Part shown: positions 15,375-22,866 of the stretch, piece by piece
How positions within the stretch are numbered: the stretch's first letter is position 1
Layout of the letters: the number at the start of each line of letters is the position of its first letter
Assembly (NCBI GenBank): GCA_902800795.1
Contig: CADCFQ010000023.1
Location: forward strand, 15,365-56,356
Source: an uncultured Ruminococcus sp.
GTDB lineage: Bacteria > Bacillota > Clostridia > Oscillospirales > Ruminococcaceae
DNA length: 40,992 bases
Direction of reading: 5' to 3'
Program-made: the position numbers and the translations under genes
The notes under the pieces: generated by a model
The model's database searches: none
What the model was told of the DNA's origin: nothing
What the model saw: the letters and a program-made list of their open reading frames with translations, nothing else

Positions 15375-16880
15375 TCAGAACCCTGCCTCATAGTCTATAT
15401 CCAGTTCCACATTGCCGAAGGCTATATCGCAGGCCTCGCTCAGAACTATGTAAGCCACCGTTGCAAGTGACTTTGCTTCAATATAATCACGGTCTATCTT
15501 AAAGCTGTAGCGGTCAAGAAAATCCATTATCTCCTCACAGAGCTTCAGGCCGTCCTTGAGCTCGCCAACCTCCGGCATAACGAAGTATGCCTTCTGCATG
15601 ACCTTTCTTATGTCGGTCCTTATCCCTCTCGGAACTCTTGGCGCATCCTCGTCTATCTTATAGTCATAAGCTACAAGCTCGTCCTTTGGGCTGTCTTTCA
15701 GCTTTGCCGCAATGTCCTGTGCTGCACGCTTCGAGAACACCAGCGCTTCCAGCAGGGAATTGCTTGCGAGCCTGTTGTTTCCGTGAACGCCTGTGTGAGA
15801 GCATTCGCCGCAGGCATAAAGCCCCTCAACGCCTGTTCTTGCCCACTCGTCAACGTCGATGCCGCCCATGAGATAATGCTGGCACGGGAATATGGGCACA
15901 GGCTCCTTTGTCAGGTCATAGCCGTATTTGAGCAGATTGTTGTATATCATGGGGAAGCGGTTCTTTATGAATTCCGGGTCCTTGTGGGAGATATCCAGCC
16001 AGAACTCATCGGAGCCCGTCCTCTTCGACTCGAAGATTATGGAGTGGGACACCACATCACGGGGAGCAAGCTCCAGCCTGTGGTCATACCTGTCCATAAA
16101 GCGCTCTTTTTTGCAGTTCCTGAGATAAGCGCCCTCGCCTCTCACGGCCTCGGAGATAAGAAAGCACTCTCTTGTCTTTCTGTCGTTGAAGGCTGTGGGG
16201 TGGAACTGTATATAGCTGAGGTGTTTTATAGGCGCACCCAGCTTATAGGCAAGTGCTATGCCGTCGCCGGTAGCGATAGCGGAGTTTGTGGTGAACTCAT
16301 ACACCCTGCCTATGCCGCCTGTGGCAAAGATAGCCTTGCGGCTGTTAAGGGTGAGATACTCGCCGTCCTTGAGCACCAGGAAGGAGAAAGCGTTCTCTGT
16401 CTTTTTTACATCGCACATCATCGCATTCTCGAGGATATCCACATTGTCAAGTGTCTGAGCATAAGCTAACAGCTTTGTCTCTATCTCAAAGCCTGTTGCG
16501 TCCTTGTGGTGGAAGATACGTCTCATACCGTGGCCGCCCTCAAGGGTGCGGTGATAGTCGCCGTCCTCCTTCTTGTCAAAGTCCACGCCCAGCTTTATTA
16601 TCGTGTCGATAGCGTCAGCCGCTTCGTTCACAAGGATGTCGGTGGTGACAGGGTCATTCTCAAAGCCGCCTGCCACAAAGGTATCATGCTTGTGTTTTTC
16701 GGGAGAATCCTCGGGGCTTTTATAAACACCGGCTATGCCGCCCTGAGCCAGAGCGGAATTGCACAGTGTGAGCTCTCTCTTCGAGAGCACCAGCACCGAC
16801 AGCTCCTTTGGAAGATTGATAGCGCCGTAAAGACCTGCGGCGCCGCAGCCGGCTATGATAACATCATAATTTTTCTTCAT
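15375..16880 (-). CDS. nadB: L-aspartate oxidase
   Basis: A 501-residue FAD enzyme that oxidises L-aspartate to iminoaspartate, the first step of NAD synthesis. It has the N-terminal dinucleotide-binding GCGAAGLYGAI (residues 11-21), NSALAQGGIAG, the catalytic-domain segments HRTLEGGHGMRRIFHHKDATG and VRGEGAYLRN, and CGECSHTGVHGNNRLASNSLLEALVFS. In an anaerobe fumarate is the likely acceptor. Length is slightly short for NadB because the C-terminal domain is reduced. AAAGGA ribosome site. First gene of the eight-gene run. Confidence 0.94.
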   Translation of the reverse strand: MKKNYDVIIAGCGAAGLYGAINLPKELSVLVLSKRELTLCNSALAQGGIAGVYKSPEDSPEKHKHDTFVAGGFENDPVTTDILVNEAADAIDTIIKLGVDFDKKEDGDYHRTLEGGHGMRRIFHHKDATGFEIETKLLAYAQTLDNVDILENAMMCDVKKTENAFSFLVLKDGEYLTLNSRKAIFATGGIGRVYEFTTNSAIATGDGIALAYKLGAPIKHLSYIQFHPTAFNDRKTRECFLISEAVRGEGAYLRNCKKERFMDRYDHRLELAPRDVVSHSIIFESKRTGSDEFWLDISHKDPEFIKNRFPMIYNNLLKYGYDLTKEPVPIFPCQHYLMGGIDVDEWARTGVEGLYACGECSHTGVHGNNRLASNSLLEALVFSKRAAQDIAAKLKDSPKDELVAYDYKIDEDAPRVPRGIRTDIRKVMQKAYFVMPEVGELKDGLKLCEEIMDFLDRYSFKIDRDYIEAKSLATVAYIVLSEACDIAFGNVELDIDYEAGF

Positions 16881-16986
16881 GATCGTCAGTCCTTTTATTG
16901 TTTACCGGCAGCCCGGGCAGGGCAGTCCGCCGATAGTTTACTGCAAATAATCATACTTATGCATTATAATACATTATATATGATTC

Positions 16987-17015
16987 ATTATACCACAAAC
17001 TAAATGAAAATTCAA
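16987..17015 (-). promoter_or_regulatory. nadB operon promoter
   Basis: -35 TTGAAT (complement of 17010-17015), 17-base spacer, -10 TATAAT (complement of 16987-16992). Just downstream, over the likely start of transcription, lies a palindrome TATAAT-AC-ATTATA (16965-16978) that could be an operator for an NAD-responsive repressor; that role is inference. Confidence 0.75.
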
Positions 17016-17123
17016 CACCTAAAACAAAAAAATCGGCGTCTTTTTGCGAGTTGAGCAATAATGAACTCTTCGTAACGAATAAGGTTGTTGACGGCGGTCC
17101 TCGCTTCGCTCGAACCGCCAAAT

Positions 17124-17168
17124 GCAGAAAATGGTATCCCCGCCTTCGGCGGGGATACCATTTTCTGC
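17124..17168. repeat. 45-base perfect palindrome
   Basis: A 21-base arm (GCAGAAAATGG...CCCCGCC) is followed by the loop TTC and its exact complement. It stands in the non-coding space upstream of nadB (16881-17415). The inner part CCCCGCC-TTC-GGCGGGG with one flank (GGATACCATTTTC) recurs at about 37640-37667. No T run follows on either strand, so it is not an ordinary terminator. Confidence 0.9.
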
Positions 17169-17224
17169 GAAACTATCAACTCTGTTCACACTGGATCGAA
17201 AAGTAAAAATATCGGCGGACATAG

Positions 17225-17398
17225 CGCAGGCGGAAACGCAGGCGCTGTGAACATAGCAATATTAAAGGCACTTTTGTCGGGAATTTGACAAGAGTGCCTT
17301 TTTTGTCGCTTTGCCTGGCGCCTGCTCAATGAATAGTGAATAATGAAGAATGAAGAAATAAGAATAAAGGTATCGTCCTGCGTTATTCATTATTCACT
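17225..17398. repeat. Composite intergenic repeat, copy 2 (internally deleted)
   Basis: It carries the left module (GCGCAGGCGGAAACGCAGGCGC, terminator 17265-17304, closing GCGCCTGC at about 17318-17325), the AATGAAT arm and the start of the core (AAGGTATCGTCCTGCG, to 17382). It then jumps directly to the end of the right arm TTATTCATTATTCAC, losing the second mini-hairpin. Unlike copies 1 and 5 it has no plus-strand gene on its left. Confidence 0.88.
17265..17304 (+). terminator. Terminator of composite repeat copy 2
   Basis: AAGGCACT (17265-17272) pairs with AGTGCCTT (17293-17300), followed by a T run to 17304. It reads on the plus strand, but no plus-strand gene precedes it; it may act weakly on adhE transcripts from the other side. 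Confidence 0.7.
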
Positions 17399-17415
17399 TG
17401 CGGCAGCGCCGGATA

Positions 17416-20025
17416 TCAGCCTTTATACTCTTTTCCGTAGTAGCAGGCAAGGTAAAGGTCCTTTATCTCGCTTATCAGCGGATATCTCGGGTTTGCACCG
17501 GTACACTGGTCGTCAAATGCGTCCTCGCTCATCTTGTCGAGGCTTGCAAGGAAGTCCTCCTCCTTGACACCGTAGTCTGCGATAGTTTTCTTGCAGCCGG
17601 TGGTCTCCTTTAGCCATGCTATCTTTTCAAGCAGCTTCTCAAAGGTGTCCTTGTCGTTCTTGCCGAAGATACCGAGATAGTTTGCGACCTCAACATATCT
17701 TTCCAGAGTATGAGGATGATCGTACTGCGAGAAGGTGCCCATCTTTCTCGGAACAGGGTCAGCGTTGAAGCGCATAACGTTCTCGATAAGGAGCGCACAG
17801 CATATTCCGTGAGGCAGGTGGTGATAAGCGCCCAGCTTGTGAGCCATTGAGTGGCATATGCCCAGGAAAGCGTTGGCAAACGCCATACCTGCCATTGTTG
17901 CCGAGTGAGCCATGTTCTCTCTTGCCTTTACAGCTGTTTGGCCGTTCTCGACACATTCGGGCAGGTTCTCGAAGGTGAGCTTCAGGCTCCTCAGAGCCAG
18001 ACCGTCAGTAAAGTCGGTAGCCATAACGGAAGCGTAGGCCTCGAGAGCGTGAACCATAGCGTCGAGACCCGAAGCACAGGTAAGACCCTTGGGTGCGCTC
18101 ATCATAAGGTCGGTGTCAACTATCGCCATATTAGGCATGAGCTGATAGTCAGCCAGAGGATACTTAGCTCCCGTCTTATCATCGGTGATGACAGCAAAAG
18201 GTGTTACCTCGGAGCCTGTTCCGGAAGAAGTAGGCACAGCCACGAAATAAGCCTTTTCGCCCATTTTCGGGAAGGTGTATACTCTCTTTCTTATGTCGAT
18301 AAAGCGCATAGCCATATCCATAAAGTCAGCGTCGGGATGCTCATAAAGCACCCACATGATCTTTGCAGCGTCCATAGCCGAGCCGCCGCCAAGAGCGATG
18401 ATAACATCAGGCTCGAAGGACTTCATAGCCTTTGTTCCCTCCAGCGCACATGAAAGCGTCGGGTCCGGCGCAACGTTAAAGAATGTTTCGTGAACGATGC
18501 CCAGCTGATCGAGCTTTCTGGTAATCGGCTTTGTATATCCGTTCTTGTAAAGGAAGCTGTCGGTAACGATGAACGCTCTCTTCTTGCCGAGGACGTTTTT
18601 GAGCTCATCCAGAGCCACAGGCAGACAGCCTTTCTTGAAATAAACCTTATCTGGGGATCTGAACCACAGCATATTCTCTCTCCTCTCGGCAATAGTCTTG
18701 ATGTTGAGCAGGTGCTTTATACCAACGTTCTCCGAAACGGAGTTTCCGCCCCAGGAGCCGCAGCCCAGTGTAAGCGAGGGCGCCAGGCCGAAGTTGTAAA
18801 GGTCACCTATTCCGCCGAGAGAGGACGGAGTGTTTATAATAAGTCGGCAGGTCTTCATCCTGTCTGCAAACTTCATAAGCTTCTCACGCTCATTGACATT
18901 GTCTATCCACAGCACGGCTGTGTGTCCGAGGCCGCCGTTATTTCTGAGCAGCGTGTCCGCAATGTCAAGCGCATTGTCAAAGTCCTTTGACTTATACATA
19001 CCAAGTATAGTTGTCAGCTTCTCGTGTCCGAAAGCCTCATCACGGTCTGTGCGTGTTGCCTCACCGATGAGCACCTTCACATCCTCGCTGACCTCAAAGC
19101 CTGCGAGCTTTGCTATCTCAAAGGGTCTTTTTCCGACTACCTTGGCGTTTACCGAGCCGTTTATAAGGAGAGTCTCTCTTATCTTGTCAGCCTCTTCGTC
19201 ATTGAGGAAATAAGCGCCTCTTGCCTTGAATTCCTTCTTCACAGCCGCATAGATGCTCTTGTCAACGATAACAGTCTGCTCGGTAGCACATATCATACCG
19301 TTGTCGAAGGTCTTGGAGTGGATGATGGAGTTTACGGCATTGATGATATCAGCCGACTTGTCGATTATAGCGGAAGCGTTTCCGGCGCCGACACCCAGAG
19401 CAGGAGTACCCGAGGAGTAAGCTGCCTTTACCATTCCGGGGCCGCCGGTGGCAAGGATAAGGTCGGATTCTCTCATAACGAGGTTAGTCATATCCAGCGA
19501 GGGAACATCTATCCAGCCGATGATGTTTTCAGGCGCACCTGCCTTGACCGCAGCCTCATAAACTATCTTAGCAGCAGCGATAGTGGAATTCTTAGCCCTC
19601 GGATGGGGTGAGATTATGATACCGTTTCTTGTTTTAAGACAAACCAGTGTCTTGAAGATAGCGGTAGAAGTCGGGTTGGTGGTGGGAATAACAGCGCCGA
19701 TAAGACCCACAGGCTCATAGATCCTGGTTATGCCCATTTCGGGGTCGCTGTCAAAAACGCCGCAGGTTATCTCGTCCTTATATTTGTTATAGATATGCTC
19801 GGCAGCATAGTTGTTTTTTATCACCTTGTCCTCAACTATGCCCATGCCTGTTTCTTCGGCTGCCATTTTAGCAAGCGGCAGCCTTGCCATATTAGCGGCG
19901 ATAGCAGCGGCTTTGAAGATCTTGTCCACCTGCTCCTGAGAATACTCGGCAAACTTCGCCTGAGCTTCTCTTATTTCTTTGATCTTAGCTTCGAGAGTTT
20001 CAACAGAGTTTACTTCTTTGATCAT
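17416..20025 (-). CDS. adhE: Bifunctional acetaldehyde-CoA / alcohol dehydrogenase
   Basis: An 869-residue fusion that reduces acetyl-CoA to ethanol in two NADH-dependent steps. Residues 1 to about 440 are the aldehyde dehydrogenase half with nucleophile Cys246 (DNGMICATEQ). The C-terminal half is an iron-dependent alcohol dehydrogenase: GGGSAMDAAKIMW, TSSGTGSEVTPFAV, and metal ligands in GICHSMAHKLGAYHHLPHG. The start is ATG 20025, behind GGGGG seven bases upstream; in-frame codons further upstream run through the promoter and are not coding. AdhE forms long filaments (spirosomes) in other bacteria. It is a single-gene unit with two promoters. Confidence 0.97.
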   Translation of the reverse strand: MIKEVNSVETLEAKIKEIREAQAKFAEYSQEQVDKIFKAAAIAANMARLPLAKMAAEETGMGIVEDKVIKNNYAAEHIYNKYKDEITCGVFDSDPEMGITRIYEPVGLIGAVIPTTNPTSTAIFKTLVCLKTRNGIIISPHPRAKNSTIAAAKIVYEAAVKAGAPENIIGWIDVPSLDMTNLVMRESDLILATGGPGMVKAAYSSGTPALGVGAGNASAIIDKSADIINAVNSIIHSKTFDNGMICATEQTVIVDKSIYAAVKKEFKARGAYFLNDEEADKIRETLLINGSVNAKVVGKRPFEIAKLAGFEVSEDVKVLIGEATRTDRDEAFGHEKLTTILGMYKSKDFDNALDIADTLLRNNGGLGHTAVLWIDNVNEREKLMKFADRMKTCRLIINTPSSLGGIGDLYNFGLAPSLTLGCGSWGGNSVSENVGIKHLLNIKTIAERRENMLWFRSPDKVYFKKGCLPVALDELKNVLGKKRAFIVTDSFLYKNGYTKPITRKLDQLGIVHETFFNVAPDPTLSCALEGTKAMKSFEPDVIIALGGGSAMDAAKIMWVLYEHPDADFMDMAMRFIDIRKRVYTFPKMGEKAYFVAVPTSSGTGSEVTPFAVITDDKTGAKYPLADYQLMPNMAIVDTDLMMSAPKGLTCASGLDAMVHALEAYASVMATDFTDGLALRSLKLTFENLPECVENGQTAVKARENMAHSATMAGMAFANAFLGICHSMAHKLGAYHHLPHGICCALLIENVMRFNADPVPRKMGTFSQYDHPHTLERYVEVANYLGIFGKNDKDTFEKLLEKIAWLKETTGCKKTIADYGVKEEDFLASLDKMSEDAFDDQCTGANPRYPLISEIKDLYLACYYGKEYKG

Positions 20026-20097
20026 GGTAATACCCCCACAAGTCCCGGTTTTTAACGTTCTGTTACAGGGCAGAGGACCGCCCTTTGGTATACTAAG

Positions 20098-20126
20098 ATT
20101 ATACCACTTCGTTAAAAATTTGTCAA
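20098..20126 (-). promoter_or_regulatory. adhE promoter P2 (proximal)
   Basis: TTGACA (complement of 20121-20126), 17-base spacer, TATAAT (complement of 20098-20103): a perfect consensus about 65 bases upstream of the adhE ATG. The short leader can form a GGGC/GCCC hairpin. Confidence 0.85.
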
Positions 20127-20202
20127 TCGTCATATTAACGTATCTCAGCCCCGAAAAAACGCCGCTTTGGGCATAATTCATAAAGGGCTGTCTATATTTT
20201 TA

Positions 20203-20231
20203 ATTATACCGAAAAAACGCCCGTTTGTCAA
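20203..20231 (-). promoter_or_regulatory. adhE promoter P1 (distal)
   Basis: A second perfect promoter: TTGACA (complement of 20226-20231), 17-base spacer, TATAAT (complement of 20203-20208), 105 bases from P2. The 13-base sequence CCGAAAAAACGCC occurs in its spacer (20209-20221) and again between the promoters (20151-20163), a possible operator pair. No classical Rex site was seen. Confidence 0.82.
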
Positions 20232-20281
20232 TAAAAAAACGCAGGTTTTACATCACTTTAACGATTATTTAAAAACGTCAG

Positions 20282-20855
20282 TCTCCAAGCTCTGAAAGCA
20301 GGCTTCCGGAAGGGGATATACCCGAAGGGGTTGGGGGATGTACCCGAAGGAGTTTGATGGGCACGCATAAGCTCCGCTTACGCTGGAAAAGCCCCACGAA
20401 CTCTTGTTTTACCACATATGTAGAGATGTTTAACCGAAGGGGTATGGGGGCGACCGGAAAGCCCCCATTTTAAATAAGTCGGCGTCAGCCGACACCTTTC
20501 ATCCGCACGAAAGCAATAATTTCGCACTCGCTCAAAACAGAATCCCTCATTAGCCTCCTCGAAAAGCCTTTTCGGCTTTTCTTCGTTTATAGCATAGATC
20601 CGTTCTTTTCCTTGCCTCACATTTCTCGTCAAACCGCAAGCGGCTTGAGGTAGCCTTCTGCCTGGCTCCTCAAAAGGGAAGCCCCTCTTGCAGGGCTTCC
20701 CCTCTTCAAAAACAGTCCACCGGACTGTTTTTGAATTCACCCCTGCCGAGCGCCTCCGGTGTTTTTAGTCGGAGCTGCGCTCCGAACGAGACTCTGTCTC
20801 GTGCTCTGGTCGGGGCTTTGCCCCAACACCCCACCAGCCTCTGGCGCAAGGCTGG
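20282..20855. other. Non-coding stretch with an array of short perfect palindromes
   Basis: No credible gene. From 20282 to about 20450 the motif ACCCGAAGG (or ACCGAAGG) recurs three times. Then come hairpins: GTCGGC/GCCGAC (20478-20493), AAAAGCC/GGCTTTT (20562-20580), GGGAAGCCC/GGGCTTCCC (20676-20701), a 12-base arm around ACC (20707-20733), TCGGAGC-TGC-GCTCCGA (20769-20785), CGAGAC-TCT-GTCTCG (20787-20801), GGGGC-TTT-GCCCC (20812-20824) and CCAGCC/GGCTGG (20834-20855). Reads like accumulated repeat debris or a structured array; it lies between adhE's promoters and a lipoprotein gene. Confidence 0.75.
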
Positions 20856-20863
20856 ACCGTGCG

Positions 20864-21061
20864 CTTTTTGATCCCCTGGCGGATAATTTCAGCTTTGTTG
20901 TTAAACGGACAGATCGATCTCGCTCCCAAGGTTCACGCAGTGAGCAATTGAAAAGCCTTAAACAAAGCTTACCCCCTCCCCTCCGGGGAGGGCAGGGGGA
21001 GCTGTTAGTTTACACAAAGCCCCGATGGGTGGGGGAATTGGGTCCAGGCGTACACGCCTGG
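20864..21061 (-). repeat. 139-bp repeat family, single inverted copy with cap hairpin
   Basis: Reverse complement of the repeats at 37292-37639: it shares CCCCTGGCGGAT, TTTCAGCTTTGTTGT, AAACGGACA, CCAAGGTTCACGCAGTG, the GC palindrome CCCTCCCCTCCGGGGAGGG and CAATTCCCCC. It ends in the palindrome CCAGGCGT-AC-ACGCCTGG (21044-21061), which corresponds to GCAGGTGC-GT-GCACCTGC at 37292-37309 with paired base changes. Confidence 0.88.
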
Positions 21062-21067
21062 TAAACT

Positions 21068-21098
21068 AAGAGGGCTATCTATAAATAGATGGCCCTCT
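21068..21098 (-). terminator. Terminator after the small lipoprotein gene
   Basis: GAGGGC (21070-21075) pairs with GCCCTC (21092-21097), extended inward by TATCTA/TAGATG. On the minus strand it is followed by TTAGTTT, a weak T run; on the plus strand by GTTTTGATTATTT. Probably bidirectional. Confidence 0.6.
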
Positions 21099-21139
21099 CA
21101 GTGTTTTGATTATTTAAGGTATTGTACATGAAATCTGAA

Positions 21140-21640
21140 TTAAAGTTCCAGTGCGTTGTCCGCATAGGTGTCGGTCACGGTCTCTGCCCAGGAGGGTGTC
21201 TCGTCGATCTCCACAAGCTCATAGCCGGCGCCGGTGTCAAGGTAAAGCTCTTCGCCTTCAAGTCCGCAGGCTGCCTTGCCTACATAAAGTGTCTCTTTCT
21301 TCTTCTTGTCATAAACGCAGAACACACAGCAGTCCTGGCCTTCTAAGTTCTCTATTCCAACATATCCGTAAAGTCTCTTTGCTTTCTTTTCTACAGGCAC
21401 ATAATTGCCAAGCTTCCTCGTTGCGCTGTTGAAGCTGTCCTCAGCCTCGGCAGGTATCTTTTCGAATTCGCTCTTGTCGGGGAGCTCGTCCACGACCACC
21501 TTCTGCTCCTCAGGCTCAAGCTGTGCAGCGTCGGCAGCTTCGGCAACTACAACGTTGCTTTTTTTGTCAGCGCTCTTTGCGCATCCGGTACAAAATATTG
21601 AAGTTACAGCCAGCAGGGCGATCACTATTGAAGCTTTCAT
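21140..21640 (-). CDS. Small secreted lipoprotein of unknown function
   Basis: A 166-residue protein with a signal peptide ending in the lipobox CTGC (Cys20), so probably anchored to the outer face of the membrane. An Ala/Glu-rich linker (about 25-70) leads to a compact C-terminal domain with CCVFCVYD and KKETLYVGKAACGLEG, which contains several Cys residues. No known family recognised. It has its own promoter and terminator. An AAAGGGG site precedes the ATG. Confidence 0.85.
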   Translation of the reverse strand: MKASIVIALLAVTSIFCTGCAKSADKKSNVVVAEAADAAQLEPEEQKVVVDELPDKSEFEKIPAEAEDSFNSATRKLGNYVPVEKKAKRLYGYVGIENLEGQDCCVFCVYDKKKKETLYVGKAACGLEGEELYLDTGAGYELVEIDETPSWAETVTDTYADNALEL

Positions 21641-21691
21641 TCTTATTCCCCTTTGTTGAACCTATATAAATATCATCTCTTCTATTTGTGC

Positions 21692-21720
21692 ATTATAGCA
21701 CAAACAAATCCCTCTGTAAA
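21692..21720 (-). promoter_or_regulatory. Promoter of the small lipoprotein gene
   Basis: -35 TTTACA (complement of 21715-21720), 17-base spacer, extended -10 TGCTATAAT (TATAAT = complement of 21692-21697). Confidence 0.75.
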
Positions 21721-21741
21721 GCGACTTAACATAATTGAAAC

Positions 21742-21779
21742 AAAAAATCCCGATTATGACGAAACATCACGATCGGGAT
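21742..21779 (-). terminator. Terminator after the kinase-fold gene
   Basis: ATCCCGAT (21747-21754) pairs with ATCGGGAT (21772-21779); on the minus strand it is followed by a run of T (complement of 21742-21747). Confidence 0.88.
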
Positions 21780-21854
21780 CTTAATATTTTTATATGCTTT
21801 TCACAACCAAGGTTACAAAAGTCTTACACACGGTAAAAACTTTTAACAAGCTCT

Positions 21855-22613
21855 TTAGTCGTAGTCCACCACATCTATCCACTTCATGAGCAGAGATCTC
21901 TCCTCTTCGATGCCCTTATCCAGCCTTGCAGCCGCAACGATAGGCAGCCAAGCCTGGACATAATGCTTCGAGGTGCCTGTCTTTATGCAGTATTTTTCAA
22001 GATACTGCTCGGCAAGGTCAGGCATATCCAGACACAGCAGCAGGTAAGTCCTTGCCACATCGGCAGAAGCGTTGCCCTGTCTTGCGGAGCCCCAGTTGAT
22101 TACATAGGTGCCCTCATCGTTGATGATAACGTTCTTCGGCTCAAAGCTGCCGTGGCAAAGCTTGATATGCTTGGGCATTGAGTCGAGACGGGTGAGCAGT
22201 TCATATTTTTTTATCTCGTCTATCTGACCCAGTGTTTTTATCTGTCTGGTCATCTTGTCTTTCAGCTTCGAGAGCAGCGGCATATACTGAGCGTGTATCT
22301 CGGTCTGGATATCGATGAACTGATTAAGGTAGGTCTCCTTCTTGTCGGGGTTCTCTTCCATAAGCTCCTGAAGGGTCTTGCCTTCGATAAAGTCCATAGT
22401 AAGAGCCCAGTTGCCGTCGATAACGGACACCTCTCTTATCACAGGCATCTTGATGAAGGAATTGACCAGTGTGGTCTCGCATCTTGCGTGAGTGAGGGCA
22501 GCATAAAGGCACTTCTCCTTATACTGTTCGCCCTTATAGATACGAACAGCCTTGTCGCCGTCCCTGTAGATGTCATAAATATCGCCCTTAGCGATAAACT
22601 TTTTCTCAGACAT
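21855..22613 (-). CDS. Aminoglycoside-phosphotransferase-fold protein with lost catalytic residues (probable pseudokinase)
   Basis: A 252-residue soluble protein of the APH/choline kinase fold. The N-terminal lobe has DIYRDGDKAVRIYKGEQYKE, with the ATP-site Lys probably retained, and the C-terminal lobe has the Brenner-type loop. The catalytic loop, normally HGD....N, reads CHGSFEPKN: Asp is Ser, while Asn is kept. The metal-binding IDW reads VINWGSA: Asp is Asn. Both changes were confirmed in the DNA (AGC, AAC codons). Phosphotransfer is therefore unlikely; ligand binding or sensing is possible. It is transcribed alone from a consensus promoter and ends at its own terminator. A GGAGG site precedes the ATG. 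Confidence 0.85.
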   Translation of the reverse strand: MSEKKFIAKGDIYDIYRDGDKAVRIYKGEQYKEKCLYAALTHARCETTLVNSFIKMPVIREVSVIDGNWALTMDFIEGKTLQELMEENPDKKETYLNQFIDIQTEIHAQYMPLLSKLKDKMTRQIKTLGQIDEIKKYELLTRLDSMPKHIKLCHGSFEPKNVIINDEGTYVINWGSARQGNASADVARTYLLLCLDMPDLAEQYLEKYCIKTGTSKHYVQAWLPIVAAARLDKGIEEERSLLMKWIDVVDYD

Positions 22614-22662
22614 AAATTGACCTCCGTTTCATAAGCCGGCTATCGCTGGCTTTACTATGTTT

Positions 22663-22691
22663 ATTATAACCACAAACTTGCAATTTGTCAA
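22663..22691 (-). promoter_or_regulatory. Promoter of the kinase-fold gene
   Basis: TTGACA (complement of 22686-22691), 17-base spacer, TATAAT (complement of 22663-22668). Confidence 0.85.
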
Positions 22692-22769
22692 CACCTTTTT
22701 CGTTAAAATCACAATTGTTAAACTTTAGATACATATATGTTTAAACAATGTTCATATATACAAGCAAAA

Positions 22770-22866
22770 AAGGTATCGCCCCCGGTCAAGATGCTCCTAA
22801 AAGATCCATCGCCGCAGGCGATACCTTAATTATTCATTATTCACTATTCACTATTCATTATTCATT
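22770..22866. repeat. Composite repeat, copy 3 (core and right arm only)
   Basis: Core from AAGGTATCG (22770-22778) to CGATACCTT (22819-22827). The first mini-hairpin is diverged; the second is ATCGCC-GCA-GGCGAT, a GCA loop replacing the GAA of copy 1. The right arm of ATTCATT/ATTCACT repeats reaches about 22866 and supplies the final codons and stop of the heptad-repeat protein gene. Confidence 0.85.

Noticed and set aside
16965..16978. A classical NiaR operator in front of nadB
   Set aside because: The palindrome TATAAT-AC-ATTATA is AT-only and does not match what I recall of NiaR sites; noted only as a possible operator.
20026..20181. N-terminal extension of AdhE by 52 codons
   Set aside because: It would run through promoter P2 and its leader; the family start aligns with ATG 20025, which has a strong ribosome site.
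20378..20740. A 120-codon minus-strand open frame in the palindrome-rich region
   Set aside because: Its sequence is the translation of hairpin repeats, there is no ribosome site or promoter, and the composition is unlike the neighbours. It may be annotated as hypothetical elsewhere, but I do not support it.
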